DNA of 64,000 bases from Muricauda sp. MAR_2010_75 (GTDB lineage: Bacteria > Bacteroidota > Bacteroidia > Flavobacteriales > Flavobacteriaceae): the NCBI RefSeq assembly GCF_000745185.1, contig NZ_JQNJ01000001.1:186001-250000 (forward strand), read 5' to 3'. Under the pieces are notes generated by a model. It made no database searches. It saw only the letters and a program-made list of their open reading frames with translations, and had not been told where the DNA came from. The position numbers and the translations under genes were made by a program. Position 1 is the first letter of the stretch, and every line of letters begins with the position of its first letter. This document shows, one piece after another, positions 34,915-43,521 of this stretch.

Positions 34915-35958
34915 TTGGCAACCAAAAAAAACACACCACCCAGCACCATTTCCAAAATCAAGGCACTTCGTAAACAGGAAATTTCCGTTGAAGCCTTAAC
35001 CGAGGGTATCTTTAAAAGTGACAAAGCTATGTTGGCCAAGGCCATTACGCTTTTGGAAAGTACCAAACCCGAACATTCTGAAAAAGCCAACTTGGTAATC
35101 GAAAAATGTTTGTCCATACCCAATTCCAGTATCCGATTGGGAATCACCGGGGTTCCCGGAGTGGGAAAAAGTTCGTTCATCGAGACATTGGGCACCACAT
35201 TGACCCATATGGGGAAAAAAGTGGCCGTCTTGGCGGTAGATCCCACCAGTTCTTTGAGCAAGGGCAGTATTCTTGGTGATAAAACCCGCATGCAAGCCCT
35301 TTCCAAAGATCCAAATGCATTTATTAGACCTTCCCCTTCCGGGAATTCCTTGGGCGGAGTGGCCCAAAAGACCCGAGAGAGCATTATGCTTTGCGAGGCA
35401 GCGGGATATGATGTCATTTTAGTGGAAACCGTGGGCGTGGGCCAAAGTGAGATTGCCGTACACAGCATGGTGGACTTTTTTTTATTACTGAAACTTTCCG
35501 GTGCTGGCGATGAGCTACAAGGCATTAAACGGGGTATCATGGAAATGGCCGACGCTATTGCCATCAACAAGGCCGATGGTTCCAATCTGGAACGCGCCAA
35601 ACTTGCGGAAACCGAATTTTCCCGTGCGCTTCACCTCTATCCACCAAAAAAGAATGGTTGGGTGCCCAAGGTTATGCGCTGTTCCGCGACCGAGAATACC
35701 GGCATCAAGGAGATTTGGGAATTGGTGGAGCAATTCGTCAAACAAAACAAGGAAAATGGCCATTTTGAAAAAAATAGAAAGATCCAGAACAAAAATTGGT
35801 TCCTTCAGACCGTGGATGAACACATCAAACAGTTTTTCCATCAACGAGGGTCCTTTAAAAAGGAACTGAACAAGATGTTGACCGCCATCGAAAACAACGA
35901 AATTTCCCCTTTTTATGCCGCTAAACTCCTCTTGGACAAAATCACCAAGGAACTTTAA
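34915..35958 (+). CDS. meaB: methylmalonyl-CoA mutase-associated GTPase MeaB
   Basis: G3E-type chaperone GTPase that loads and protects adenosylcobalamin on methylmalonyl-CoA mutase. The 347 residues carry Walker A GVPGVGKSS (79-87), AVDPTSSLSKGSILGDKTRM, VETVGVGQSE and the base motif NKADG. No ATG exists in this frame near the start, so the TTG at 34915 is used; a TGA lies at 34903-34905. No mutase gene is beside it in this window. It precedes a glycosyltransferase gene by 35 bases. Confidence 0.96.
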   Translation: MATKKNTPPSTISKIKALRKQEISVEALTEGIFKSDKAMLAKAITLLESTKPEHSEKANLVIEKCLSIPNSSIRLGITGVPGVGKSSFIETLGTTLTHMGKKVAVLAVDPTSSLSKGSILGDKTRMQALSKDPNAFIRPSPSGNSLGGVAQKTRESIMLCEAAGYDVILVETVGVGQSEIAVHSMVDFFLLLKLSGAGDELQGIKRGIMEMADAIAINKADGSNLERAKLAETEFSRALHLYPPKKNGWVPKVMRCSATENTGIKEIWELVEQFVKQNKENGHFEKNRKIQNKNWFLQTVDEHIKQFFHQRGSFKKELNKMLTAIENNEISPFYAAKLLLDKITKEL

Positions 35959-35968
35959 ATAAAAGCAA

Positions 35969-35976
35969 TAAATTTG
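35969..35976 (+). promoter_or_regulatory. -7 box before GT2 gene
   Basis: TAAATTTG matches TAnnTTTG exactly, 17 bases before the ATG at 35994. There is no clear -33 TTG inside the end of meaB. It suggests separate transcription of the glycosyltransferase pair. Confidence 0.4.
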
Positions 35977-35993
35977 CACAGATCAAAAATTGA

Positions 35994-36956
35994 ATGAGCA
36001 CCGTCACCGACTCCCTCCTATCCATAGTGGTTCCTTTGTACAATGAAGAGGACAATGTGGTCCTGTTGACCCAAAAGATTCATGAAAGTCTTGAGGGATA
36101 CAGCTATCAAATCGTATATGTGGATGACTTTTCCACGGATAAAACACGCCAAAGGGTCAAGGAGATGGACGATGACAAAGTCCATTTGATTGAACTGAAA
36201 AAAAATTATGGCCAAAGTTTGGCCCTGGCTGCCGGACTTGATTATGCCGAAGGGGAATATATCATCACCATGGATGGGGATTTGCAAAATGATCCTTCGG
36301 ATATTCCGCAAATGTTGGAATACGCCGTGGGCGGTGAATACGATGTTGTTACAGGAATCCGTCAAAAAAGAAAGGATTCCTTGGTCAAAAAAATACCGTC
36401 CAAAATTGCCAATTTTTTGGTCCGCAGGGTGACCAAATTGGATATCAAGGACAACGGCTGTGCCCTGAAAGTATTTACCAAGGATATTGCCAAGGGTTTA
36501 AACCTGTACGGCGAAATGCACCGTTTTATTACACTTTTGGCCTTTTTGGAAGGGGGACAAATAAAGCAAGTGCCCGTAAAGCACCATGCCCGCCATGCCG
36601 GGGTCTCCAAATACGGCTTGGAACGGGTTTTTAAGGTGGTGGCCGATATGATGTTGTTGCTCTTTATTCGAAAGTATTTTCAACGTCCCATTCACCTGTT
36701 TGGTATTTTTGGAGTGCTGTTGATTATTTTGGGTGTCTTCATCAATATCTATTTGTTGATCGTGAAGCTTGGTTTTGGCGAGGATATTGGAAGTCGACCT
36801 CTACTTATTTTTGGGATGATGTTCATTTTAGGGGGCATTCAATTGTTCACTATCGGTATTGTGATGGAACTGCTCATCCGAACCTACTACGAATCCCAGC
36901 AAAAAAGGCCTTATCGCATCAAAAAAATTACTGTAGGTGACGGAAAAGCTGCGTAA
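35994..36956 (+). CDS. GT2 polyprenyl-phosphate glycosyltransferase (DPMS/GtrB-like)
   Basis: A 320-residue family 2 enzyme with SIVVPLYNEEDNVV at the N-terminus, DDFSTDKT, the metal motif TMDGDLQNDP (about 91-100), and two C-terminal membrane helices (about 230-280). This is the layout of dolichol/undecaprenyl-phosphate sugar synthases that charge a lipid carrier with one sugar. Its 3' end overlaps the next gene, a flippase-like membrane protein, by 20 bases, so the pair probably makes and moves a lipid-linked sugar. The sugar is unknown. Confidence 0.92.
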   Translation: MSTVTDSLLSIVVPLYNEEDNVVLLTQKIHESLEGYSYQIVYVDDFSTDKTRQRVKEMDDDKVHLIELKKNYGQSLALAAGLDYAEGEYIITMDGDLQNDPSDIPQMLEYAVGGEYDVVTGIRQKRKDSLVKKIPSKIANFLVRRVTKLDIKDNGCALKVFTKDIAKGLNLYGEMHRFITLLAFLEGGQIKQVPVKHHARHAGVSKYGLERVFKVVADMMLLLFIRKYFQRPIHLFGIFGVLLIILGVFINIYLLIVKLGFGEDIGSRPLLIFGMMFILGGIQLFTIGIVMELLIRTYYESQQKRPYRIKKITVGDGKAA

Positions 36957-37809
36957 AAAGCTCATCACAGCACTGAAGTTTATCATCAGTGCAGCCCTGA
37001 TCTACTTTATATTCACCAAAATAGATCTTAAGGATGTCTTGCAGACTTTAAAGAAAAGCAATCCACTTTATCTACTGCTTGCCATTGTGTTCTTTGTACT
37101 TTCAAAAATGCTCGCCGCGCTTCGATTGAATCTGTATTTGCATCAAATTGGGGCCAAAATCACCCAAAAGAGCAACTTGAAGCTGTACTTACAGGGCATG
37201 TTTTACAATCTTTTTCTCCCAGGAGGAATCGGGGGTGACGCGTACAAAGGATATGTCATCCAAAAAAAATACGAAACCGGGACCAAAAAAGTGGTCTCCG
37301 TTTTGCTTTTGGACCGATTAAGTGGCATGCTATTGCTCTTTCTTTATGCCTGTTTTTTGGCCTTGGTATCCGATAATGTATTCTTCAATGGATTCATGGG
37401 GGTGACCATTGCCTTAATTCCATTGAGTATTGTGGTTTTCTGGTGGATGAACTGGAAATTCTTTTCCTATACTTTGCCCATTTTTTGGAAATCCATTGGA
37501 TATTCAGCTTTGGTTCAATTGGCGCAGCTGATATGTGTGCTATTCATACTGCAATCACTTTCCATTAGCTTAGATGTAATTGAATACCTCTTTGTGTTTT
37601 TGGTTTCCTCAATTGTGTCAGTTATTCCCTTAACCATTGGTGGGATTGGTAGCAGGGAAGTCACCTTTTTATATGGGGCCCAATGGTTGGGGTTGGATGC
37701 CAGCACCTCCGTGGGAATCAGTTTTACCTTCTTCTTGATTACGGCCTTAATTTCGCTTTTGGGAATTATCTATCACTTTAAGAAACCCAAACTGGAAACG
37801 GTTTCCTAA
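36937..37809 (+). CDS. lysylphosphatidylglycerol-synthase-like flippase domain protein
   Basis: A 290-residue polytopic membrane protein of the UPF0104/LPG-synthase transmembrane family. Markers are GMFYNLFLPGGIGGDAYKGY (about 88-107), LLLDRLSGMLLLFLY and PLTIGGIGSREVTFL (about 230-244), with seven or eight helices. The GTG at 36937 is the only plausible start and overlaps the GT2 gene by 20 bases. The C-terminal acyltransferase domain of MprF is missing, so it is probably a lipid or lipid-sugar flippase. Substrate unknown. Converges on the GT39 gene with a 4-base overlap. Confidence 0.88.
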   Translation: MTEKLRKKLITALKFIISAALIYFIFTKIDLKDVLQTLKKSNPLYLLLAIVFFVLSKMLAALRLNLYLHQIGAKITQKSNLKLYLQGMFYNLFLPGGIGGDAYKGYVIQKKYETGTKKVVSVLLLDRLSGMLLLFLYACFLALVSDNVFFNGFMGVTIALIPLSIVVFWWMNWKFFSYTLPIFWKSIGYSALVQLAQLICVLFILQSLSISLDVIEYLFVFLVSSIVSVIPLTIGGIGSREVTFLYGAQWLGLDASTSVGISFTFFLITALISLLGIIYHFKKPKLETVS

Positions 37810-39464
37810 TCCAAATGCACCAAATGCATTTGTTCCAATTGCTTCTGACGGGTGTTGGGGTTTAAAAATTTGAGCTGCAATCGGGTTATCCTAAATTGAT
37901 CTACGGTGATTTGTTCATGCCAGTGATACCCCTCATTCAATAATTTTTCCAACTCTTGGTCGGTGGCATATATCCAAATGTCCGTCTTTTCTTCCACATC
38001 CGAAATTGAAACAATTTCTACAGGTTTCTTGTTATAAAAATCCAGCCCCCAAGTAAGTCTTTTGGAAATTTTGAAGATTTTATCCACGGGAATTTGATGT
38101 TCCGCTACTTTTTCAGCCATGGTAGACCCCGCTTGGTATCGAAGTAATCTTGGATAAAAATGGGTGTTCAACAATCCATTCAACAATAAGGAACCACAAA
38201 CTGAAATGGTAATAATTCTCAAATAGGATGATTCTCGTTTTAAGCAGAAATAGGTAATTATCCCCAATATGGGCAGTAACACAAAATAGCCATGGTAATA
38301 CTTGAACTTGAACACATAAAAGCATACCAGGACGGTAAAAATAAAGACCAGACTCAATATGAAATATTGAAAAACCAAAATTACCTTGGTTACTCCCAGC
38401 TTTTCCTTTTCCCTTAAAGTATATAAGTAAGAGGCGGAAAGTAGGGCGTACAACGGAATTAGAATATTCATGTAATGGGGTAGCTTGAATTGGGCAAAGC
38501 TGATTAAGCCAAATAGAATGGTAATCCCTCCCAAAGTCAGAAACTCCATTTTCGGATTATACACAAATTTCTGTTGCCAAAAAGTCTTTAGTCTTGTCCA
38601 ATAGGCAATCAATGCCAAAACGGTCCACGGCAAGAAGACCCATAAAAAGGTGTGGAAAAAGAAGAAGAAATCGCTGCTGTTCTTTCCTATGCCCTCACCA
38701 CTCATTCGTTCAAAACTCTGCTCCCAGAAAATAAAAAAGATGCCACTTCTATGGTCTTTACCCCGAATTACTTTCTCCGGATGCAAATCAAATTGGTGGT
38801 AATAGGCATACAACATCGGCGAAATGGTAATAGCAAAGACCAAAAGGGCCACCAACACCTTCCAACTGAGCAATCGCATCCATTTTCGGGTATAGGCCAA
38901 ATGGCAGAGCAAGGAAACACCAATGACCACCAAGGCAATCTGACCTTTGGTGGAAAAGGCCATTCCGGCACCAAAAGCTCCCAGGGCAATACTTTTCAGG
39001 GTACTTTTCTCAACGTAGGTTGCCAATTGCCAAATGGAAAAAATGGTAAATCCGGTTAAAACGGCATCGGTACGGACGTCGATATTGGCCAATACAATGG
39101 TCTGGGCAGTCATAAAAATCAAGGATGCCAAACGTCCAACTTCTTGGTTGTAGAGCAATTTTCCAAGTCCATAACAGCTATAGGCACCTAACAGGGTCGC
39201 CAAAATGCCGGGAATCCGGTAGGCCCAATCGTGGATACCAAAAATCTTGTATGACAGGGCGGCCAACCAATAATGCATGTGGGGTTTGTCCAGATATTCT
39301 TCGGTTCCCTTGATCAACGTGAGCCAATCGTTCTCTTGGACCATCCGCATGGCCATCACCGCAAACTGTGCAGAGTCGTTTTCAAAAAGGGTCACAAACA
39401 TTCCAGCGATGTATACCAGAACAATCAAGGAGAGTAAAAACCAGTATCTGGCCGGTGAAATCAT
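37806..39464 (-). CDS. GT39/ArnT-like glycosyltransferase
   Basis: A 552-residue membrane enzyme from the ATG at 39464, which shares an ATGA with the stop of the upstream phosphatase gene; the frame is open 16 codons further. It has N-terminal FENDSAQFAVMAMRMVQENDWL and DKPHMHYWLAALSYKIFG, the PMT/ArnT family acidic loop and DKPP-like motif, then about eleven hydrophobic helices and a periplasmic C-terminal part. It uses polyprenyl-linked sugars on lipid A or protein. The neighbouring PAP2 phosphatase fits with lipid-carrier recycling. Confidence 0.93.
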   Translation of the reverse strand: MISPARYWFLLSLIVLVYIAGMFVTLFENDSAQFAVMAMRMVQENDWLTLIKGTEEYLDKPHMHYWLAALSYKIFGIHDWAYRIPGILATLLGAYSCYGLGKLLYNQEVGRLASLIFMTAQTIVLANIDVRTDAVLTGFTIFSIWQLATYVEKSTLKSIALGAFGAGMAFSTKGQIALVVIGVSLLCHLAYTRKWMRLLSWKVLVALLVFAITISPMLYAYYHQFDLHPEKVIRGKDHRSGIFFIFWEQSFERMSGEGIGKNSSDFFFFFHTFLWVFLPWTVLALIAYWTRLKTFWQQKFVYNPKMEFLTLGGITILFGLISFAQFKLPHYMNILIPLYALLSASYLYTLREKEKLGVTKVILVFQYFILSLVFIFTVLVCFYVFKFKYYHGYFVLLPILGIITYFCLKRESSYLRIITISVCGSLLLNGLLNTHFYPRLLRYQAGSTMAEKVAEHQIPVDKIFKISKRLTWGLDFYNKKPVEIVSISDVEEKTDIWIYATDQELEKLLNEGYHWHEQITVDQFRITRLQLKFLNPNTRQKQLEQMHLVHLD

Positions 39465-40030
39465 GTACCCAGTTTTTGGAATGCAAATATAGCCAACTTG
39501 GCAAACAACCATCCGAACAAAGTACCCACCAAGGCACCCGTCAGTACATCCAAAGGATAATGAACTCCGATATAAATCCGGCTATAGGCCACCACACAGG
39601 CCCAAAGAATCAAAGCCACTCCGATAAACTTCACTTTCCCTCTAAATAAAATCAAAAAAAAGATAGCGGGACCAAAAGAATTGGCGGCATGCGCCGAAAA
39701 ATACCCGTACTGCCCACCGCAATAGCTCTTGACCAAACGCATCATGCCACTGATTTCCGGGTCGTGGCAGGGTCGGAGTCGACCTACCCCATATTTAAAA
39801 AAGTTGGAGAGCTGGTCAGTGCAGGTAATCAAGAGAGCAACAGCCACCAAAATGATTCCCGTTTTTTTCCACCCGAAGTTCTTGTAGGAGAGGTAGAGTA
39901 ATAGCACGTATAAGGGAAACGAGCTTTTTGTGTTGGTCATGAACATCCAGAAGCCGTCCCAGGTTGGGGTTCCCAGTCCGTTGAGAAACAAAAAGAGGTC
40001 TTGATCGTATTGTAGGAGCTGTTCAAGCAT
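39461..40030 (-). CDS. PAP2 family membrane phosphatase
   Basis: A 189-residue membrane protein with the three PAP2 motifs: KYGVGRLRPCHD (about 74-85), YFSAHAANSFG (about 109-119) and SRIYIGVHYPLDVLTG (about 149-164). It dephosphorylates lipid pyrophosphates such as undecaprenyl pyrophosphate, or lipid A 1-phosphate. It shares ATGA with the downstream GT39 gene and a base with the small acidic gene upstream, so the three are coupled. Confidence 0.93.
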   Translation of the reverse strand: MLEQLLQYDQDLFLFLNGLGTPTWDGFWMFMTNTKSSFPLYVLLLYLSYKNFGWKKTGIILVAVALLITCTDQLSNFFKYGVGRLRPCHDPEISGMMRLVKSYCGGQYGYFSAHAANSFGPAIFFLILFRGKVKFIGVALILWACVVAYSRIYIGVHYPLDVLTGALVGTLFGWLFAKLAIFAFQKLGT

Positions 40031-40257
40031 TACGAATCATATCTTGAAACTTCCCTATCATAAAATGCGTTTGCGGCCTCAATCAAACTCTCCGCTTCCT
40101 CCATTAAATCCGCCTCATCTTCTTTGGAAAACTCCTCCATCCATTCCACATCATCATTTTCCAGATTGATGATGAATCGTGGATATTCGGTATGGACAAT
40201 AAAAATAGCATCTGGATAATCGGTATTATCAGCCAATAGAAATTTGGGTAGTTCCAT
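40030..40257 (-). CDS. small acidic protein in glycosylation operon
   Basis: A 75-residue cytoplasmic protein without signal peptide: DYPDAIFIVHTEYPRFIINLENDDVEW forms a beta region, then an acidic helix (FSKEDEADLMEEAESLIEAANAFYD). No family recognised. It shares one base with the PAP2 gene and lies 3 bases after the MATE gene, so it is a true operon member. It could be a binding partner of one of the membrane proteins; that is inference only. Confidence 0.75.
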   Translation of the reverse strand: MELPKFLLADNTDYPDAIFIVHTEYPRFIINLENDDVEWMEEFSKEDEADLMEEAESLIEAANAFYDREVSRYDS

Positions 40258-40260
40258 AAA

Positions 40261-41661
40261 TTATGCGTTGGACTCCAATAGTTTGGAATCATGTTTAGTT
40301 CGAATCAGTTTTTTGGTCAAATAATTGAATCGAATATACAACATTACGGCTGATGCTGTCAATCCCAACAGCAATCCTATCCAAATTCCAGTGCTTGAAA
40401 AGCTGGTATACAAGCCAAGATAAAAACATACCGGAAACCCAATGAGCCAATAAGCCACAAAGGTGATAAACGTAGGGATTTTTACATCCTGTAATCCCCG
40501 GAGTGCTCCTAGGACCACTACCTGCAAACCATCGGAGATTTGAAAAAATGCAGCAACCAATAGTAATTTGGCTGCAATAATAATCACTTCGGTATTATCT
40601 GCCTGATTGGCAATGTCATCCACATCCAAATAAATTGTGGGGAACCAATGTCTTCCCAAAAGGAACAGTATGGCAAAGGCCACTTCCAAAATAAATGTCA
40701 GGAAGAAAATGGACTCCGCAATCCGTCGTAACTCTCTAAAATTTTGCAACCCTTTTTGATTACCAACACGTACCATGGCCGCAACACTGAGCCCCATACC
40801 TACCATAAAGGTCATACTGCTCAGGTTTAACGCTATTTGATTTGCAGCTTGTGCATTTTTTCCCAGTACCCCACTCAACCAAATGGCCGCCGTAAAAATG
40901 GCTACTTCAAAAAACATCTGCATTGCGGAAGGGAAACCTAAGCTAATGATCTTTTTCATCACTTTTTTCTCGATTTCCCTAAAATTGAAATGGGTTACGT
41001 AGGTTTTAAATTTCTCTTTGCGCTTCAACAAAAACCAGATATAGCCTACCATGATGAAACGTGAGGCCAACGTACCAATGGCTGCACCTACAATGCCCAA
41101 CTTAGGAAATCCGAAGGAACCAAAAATGAGCAAATAATTGATGGAAATGTTCACTACATTGGCCAAAATAGTGGCATACATGGGATATTTGGTCTGGGAC
41201 AATCCTTCTGAGAACTGCTTAAAAGCCTGAAACATGACCAAGGGCACCAATGAAAAAGCAACGAGTTCCAAATAGGGAATGGCCAATTCCACCACTTCAG
41301 GGGGTTGCTCCATGTGGTACAGCAACGGCTTGCATAACATTATTGCCCCAAACAGAGAAAGCCCCAAAAGGGTACAGAGTACCAGTCCATGTTTTAGGGC
41401 CTTTTTTGCGTCAGCGGGGTTTCTTGCTCCATCGGCCTCAGCCACTAAAGGGGTGATTGCTGTGGAAAATCCAATACCAAGCGACATGGCTATGAACACA
41501 AAACTGTTCCCCAGTGAGACTGCGGCCAGTTCCGCAGTACCCAATTGCCCCACCATAATGTTATCAGCAAAAGCTACAAAAGTGTGCCCCAACATCCCCA
41601 AAATTACGGGGTAGGCCAATCTAAGATTATATGAAAATTCTTTGGTGTATTGTTGAAGCAT
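40261..41661 (-). CDS. MATE family efflux transporter
   Basis: A 466-residue polytopic protein with twelve helices in two halves. N-terminal TFVAFADNIMVGQLGTAELAAVSLG (about 30-54) and ATILANVVNISINYLLIFG are typical of NorM-type Na+ or H+ drug antiporters. The ATG at 41661 is preferred over an earlier TTG because a -7 box at 41684-41691 would leave the TTG out of the transcript. It is first in the operon with the acidic protein, PAP2 and GT39. Confidence 0.95.
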   Translation of the reverse strand: MLQQYTKEFSYNLRLAYPVILGMLGHTFVAFADNIMVGQLGTAELAAVSLGNSFVFIAMSLGIGFSTAITPLVAEADGARNPADAKKALKHGLVLCTLLGLSLFGAIMLCKPLLYHMEQPPEVVELAIPYLELVAFSLVPLVMFQAFKQFSEGLSQTKYPMYATILANVVNISINYLLIFGSFGFPKLGIVGAAIGTLASRFIMVGYIWFLLKRKEKFKTYVTHFNFREIEKKVMKKIISLGFPSAMQMFFEVAIFTAAIWLSGVLGKNAQAANQIALNLSSMTFMVGMGLSVAAMVRVGNQKGLQNFRELRRIAESIFFLTFILEVAFAILFLLGRHWFPTIYLDVDDIANQADNTEVIIIAAKLLLVAAFFQISDGLQVVVLGALRGLQDVKIPTFITFVAYWLIGFPVCFYLGLYTSFSSTGIWIGLLLGLTASAVMLYIRFNYLTKKLIRTKHDSKLLESNA

Positions 41662-41683
41662 TATAATGCATCTTAGAAGCAAA

Positions 41684-41691
41684 CAAATATA
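41684..41691 (-). promoter_or_regulatory. -7 box of MATE-PAP2-GT39 operon
   Basis: On the minus strand TATATTTG matches TAnnTTTG, 22 bases before the ATG at 41661. No clear -33 TTG at the expected spacing. Confidence 0.5.
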
Positions 41692-41810
41692 GAACCTTTG
41701 GACCTAATCCTATTCAGTACAGAGTCGCAGTTTTTTAACCAACCTTATCCTGTTAATTTTTTGATATCATGTTAAAATTATAAGTAACAGACTTTAAGCC
41801 AGTTAATTCC

Positions 41811-41842
41811 TTGGAGCATATGCTTAGAATGCGTAAATTTTG
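41811..41842 (+). promoter_or_regulatory. promoter of 41864 lipoprotein
   Basis: TTG at 41811-41813, a 20-base spacer and TAAATTTTG at 41834-41842 (one extra base relative to TAnnTTTG) lie 21 bases before the ATG. Confidence 0.5.
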
Positions 41843-41863
41843 AGTGCCAATCTCAATTAGAGA

Positions 41864-42556
41864 ATGAAAATTTCAGCTCCACACTTTTTTTTGATGTTTG
41901 CTGTTCTAATCATGGGGTCTTGCGCAGAGCAGGAAACCAAAAAAGGGATTCTAACGCTTCATGAAAACTATGGGCAAATTCAGGACATTATTTCAATCGC
42001 AGATTGCAACAGTCCATTTGGTACCTATACCACAGAGGTTCATTCGCTTTCGGATGGAAGCTGCTATTTCATTCAAAAATTCAATGAAGCTGAGACTGCT
42101 TTTAGGGTTAGAGTGGATTCTACTCACCAAGGTTATTTAATAAGTGAAAACAACAGTGTCATTGATACCTTATCACAAGAGGATGTGGAAATGATCCGTG
42201 GTCATGAAATCCATAAAATGAGTATTGATCCCAACCATTTTTATTCAAAACTTCAATTCAAAAGCAAGGTTATCCACCAAGAAAAAGACCATGAACTGTA
42301 TACGGGCGAAGATAGGTTAGGAAATCCTGTTCGACTTTTATACAGTTCTGCTGAAAAATTGATTTCAAAGATTGAATCGCGAAATCCAAAAGACACCACG
42401 CAGACCATTGAACTGTTTTACGATACCTGGCTGCAGAGCAAATATGGAGCAATGGTCAAGGAAATTCATATTGTCCAAGCGAAAAAAGATACGTTCTTCT
42501 TTACTTTTAAATCTGTGGAAATCAGAGGAGAAAGTGGCAACACCAAAGTAATCTGA
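41864..42556 (+). CDS. lipoprotein of unknown function
   Basis: A 230-residue protein with a lipoprotein signal (FLMFAVLIMGSC, Cys 20). The mature part is beta-rich with NSPFGTYTTEVHSLSDGSCYFIQKF near the start and DRLGNPVRLLYSS in the middle, a pattern like LolA/LppX or outer-membrane sorting folds, but no family is recognised. It stands alone with its own promoter (41811-41842) and converges on mazG. Confidence 0.8.
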   Translation: MKISAPHFFLMFAVLIMGSCAEQETKKGILTLHENYGQIQDIISIADCNSPFGTYTTEVHSLSDGSCYFIQKFNEAETAFRVRVDSTHQGYLISENNSVIDTLSQEDVEMIRGHEIHKMSIDPNHFYSKLQFKSKVIHQEKDHELYTGEDRLGNPVRLLYSSAEKLISKIESRNPKDTTQTIELFYDTWLQSKYGAMVKEIHIVQAKKDTFFFTFKSVEIRGESGNTKVI

Positions 42557-42575
42557 AAACCACATACATAGGCAA

Positions 42576-43358
42576 TTATGCTGAAGGCAATTTCTTGGCC
42601 TCTTCCCAAAAAATGTCCATTTCGGCCAACGTCATTTCCTTGAGGGTTTTACCAGATTCCTTGGCTTTTCCTTCCAAATATTGAAACCGTTTTATGAACT
42701 TTTTGTTGGTGCGTTCCAGCGCATTTTCTGGATTTACATTTAAAAATCGGGCATAATTGACCATGGAAAAGAGCACATCGCCAAATTCCGATTCAATTTT
42801 ATCGGCATTGTTGGATTCGACTTCGACCTGCAGCTCTCCCAATTCTTCCTTTAATTTTTCAAAAACCTGCTCTGGATGTTCCCAATCGAACCCCACACCT
42901 GCTACTTTTTCCTGGATTCGATTGGCCTTGACCAAGGCGGGCAAACTGTTGGGAACGCCTTCCAAAACACTTTTTTTGCCTTCCTTGAGCTTGATGTTTT
43001 CCCAGTTTTGCTTCACTTCGTTCTCGTCCTGTACCTTGACGTCACCATAAATATGAGGGTGTCTATTGATTAATTTCTCACAGATGCCATGGGCAACATC
43101 GGCAATATCAAAATCTTGGGTCTCCGAACCTATTTTTGCGTAGAAGACAATATGCAGGAGCAAATCCCCCAATTCCTTTTTCACTTCCTCCAAATCATTA
43201 TCTAAAATAGCATCACCCAGTTCGTAGGTTTCTTCGATGGTCAAATGGCGGAGCGTCTGCATGGTCTGTTTTTTGTCCCAGGGGCATTGCTCCCGTAATT
43301 CGTCCATGATGTTTAGAAGTCGTTCCACTGCCTTCAGCTGCTCAGATCTTGCGTTCAT
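42576..43358 (-). CDS. mazG: nucleoside triphosphate pyrophosphohydrolase MazG
   Basis: Hydrolyses NTPs and dNTPs to monophosphates, cleaning the pool and lowering ppGpp. The 260 residues contain the two tandem MazG helices domains: ECPWDKKQTMQTLRHLTIEETYELGDAI (first, about 19-46, with acidic metal ligands) and LGELQVEVESNNADKIESEFGDVLF (second, about 169-193). It is a full-length two-domain enzyme. It stands alone. Confidence 0.95.
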   Translation of the reverse strand: MNARSEQLKAVERLLNIMDELREQCPWDKKQTMQTLRHLTIEETYELGDAILDNDLEEVKKELGDLLLHIVFYAKIGSETQDFDIADVAHGICEKLINRHPHIYGDVKVQDENEVKQNWENIKLKEGKKSVLEGVPNSLPALVKANRIQEKVAGVGFDWEHPEQVFEKLKEELGELQVEVESNNADKIESEFGDVLFSMVNYARFLNVNPENALERTNKKFIKRFQYLEGKAKESGKTLKEMTLAEMDIFWEEAKKLPSA

Positions 43359-43497
43359 CTATAAAATTTTATTTAAAAGTACAAAGACCGTAAATAGCAT
43401 AAGTTGATTTTTTATCCATAGTTATAAAGACCATGGATTGGTAAAAGGAAGAAATGAGGGGTCACGGCATTTGGTCTTAGTGCTCTATTGAAAATTG

Positions 43498-43505
43498 TAC
43501 ATTTG
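43498..43505 (+). promoter_or_regulatory. -7 box of esterase/hexosaminidase operon
   Basis: TACATTTG matches TAnnTTTG, 17 bases before the ATG at 43522. TTTG at 43470-43473 is 24 bases upstream, slightly longer than usual. Confidence 0.5.
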
Positions 43506-43521
43506 AGAAAACACCAATAAT

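Noticed and set aside
35969..35976. Strong full promoter for the GT2 gene
   Set aside because: The -7 box is perfect but no -33 TTG exists at 17-23 bases, so it is listed only as a weak box.
41661..41682. Upstream TTG start for the MATE gene
   Set aside because: A -7 box at 41684-41691 would place transcription start downstream of the TTG; the ATG at 41661 fits the family N-terminus.
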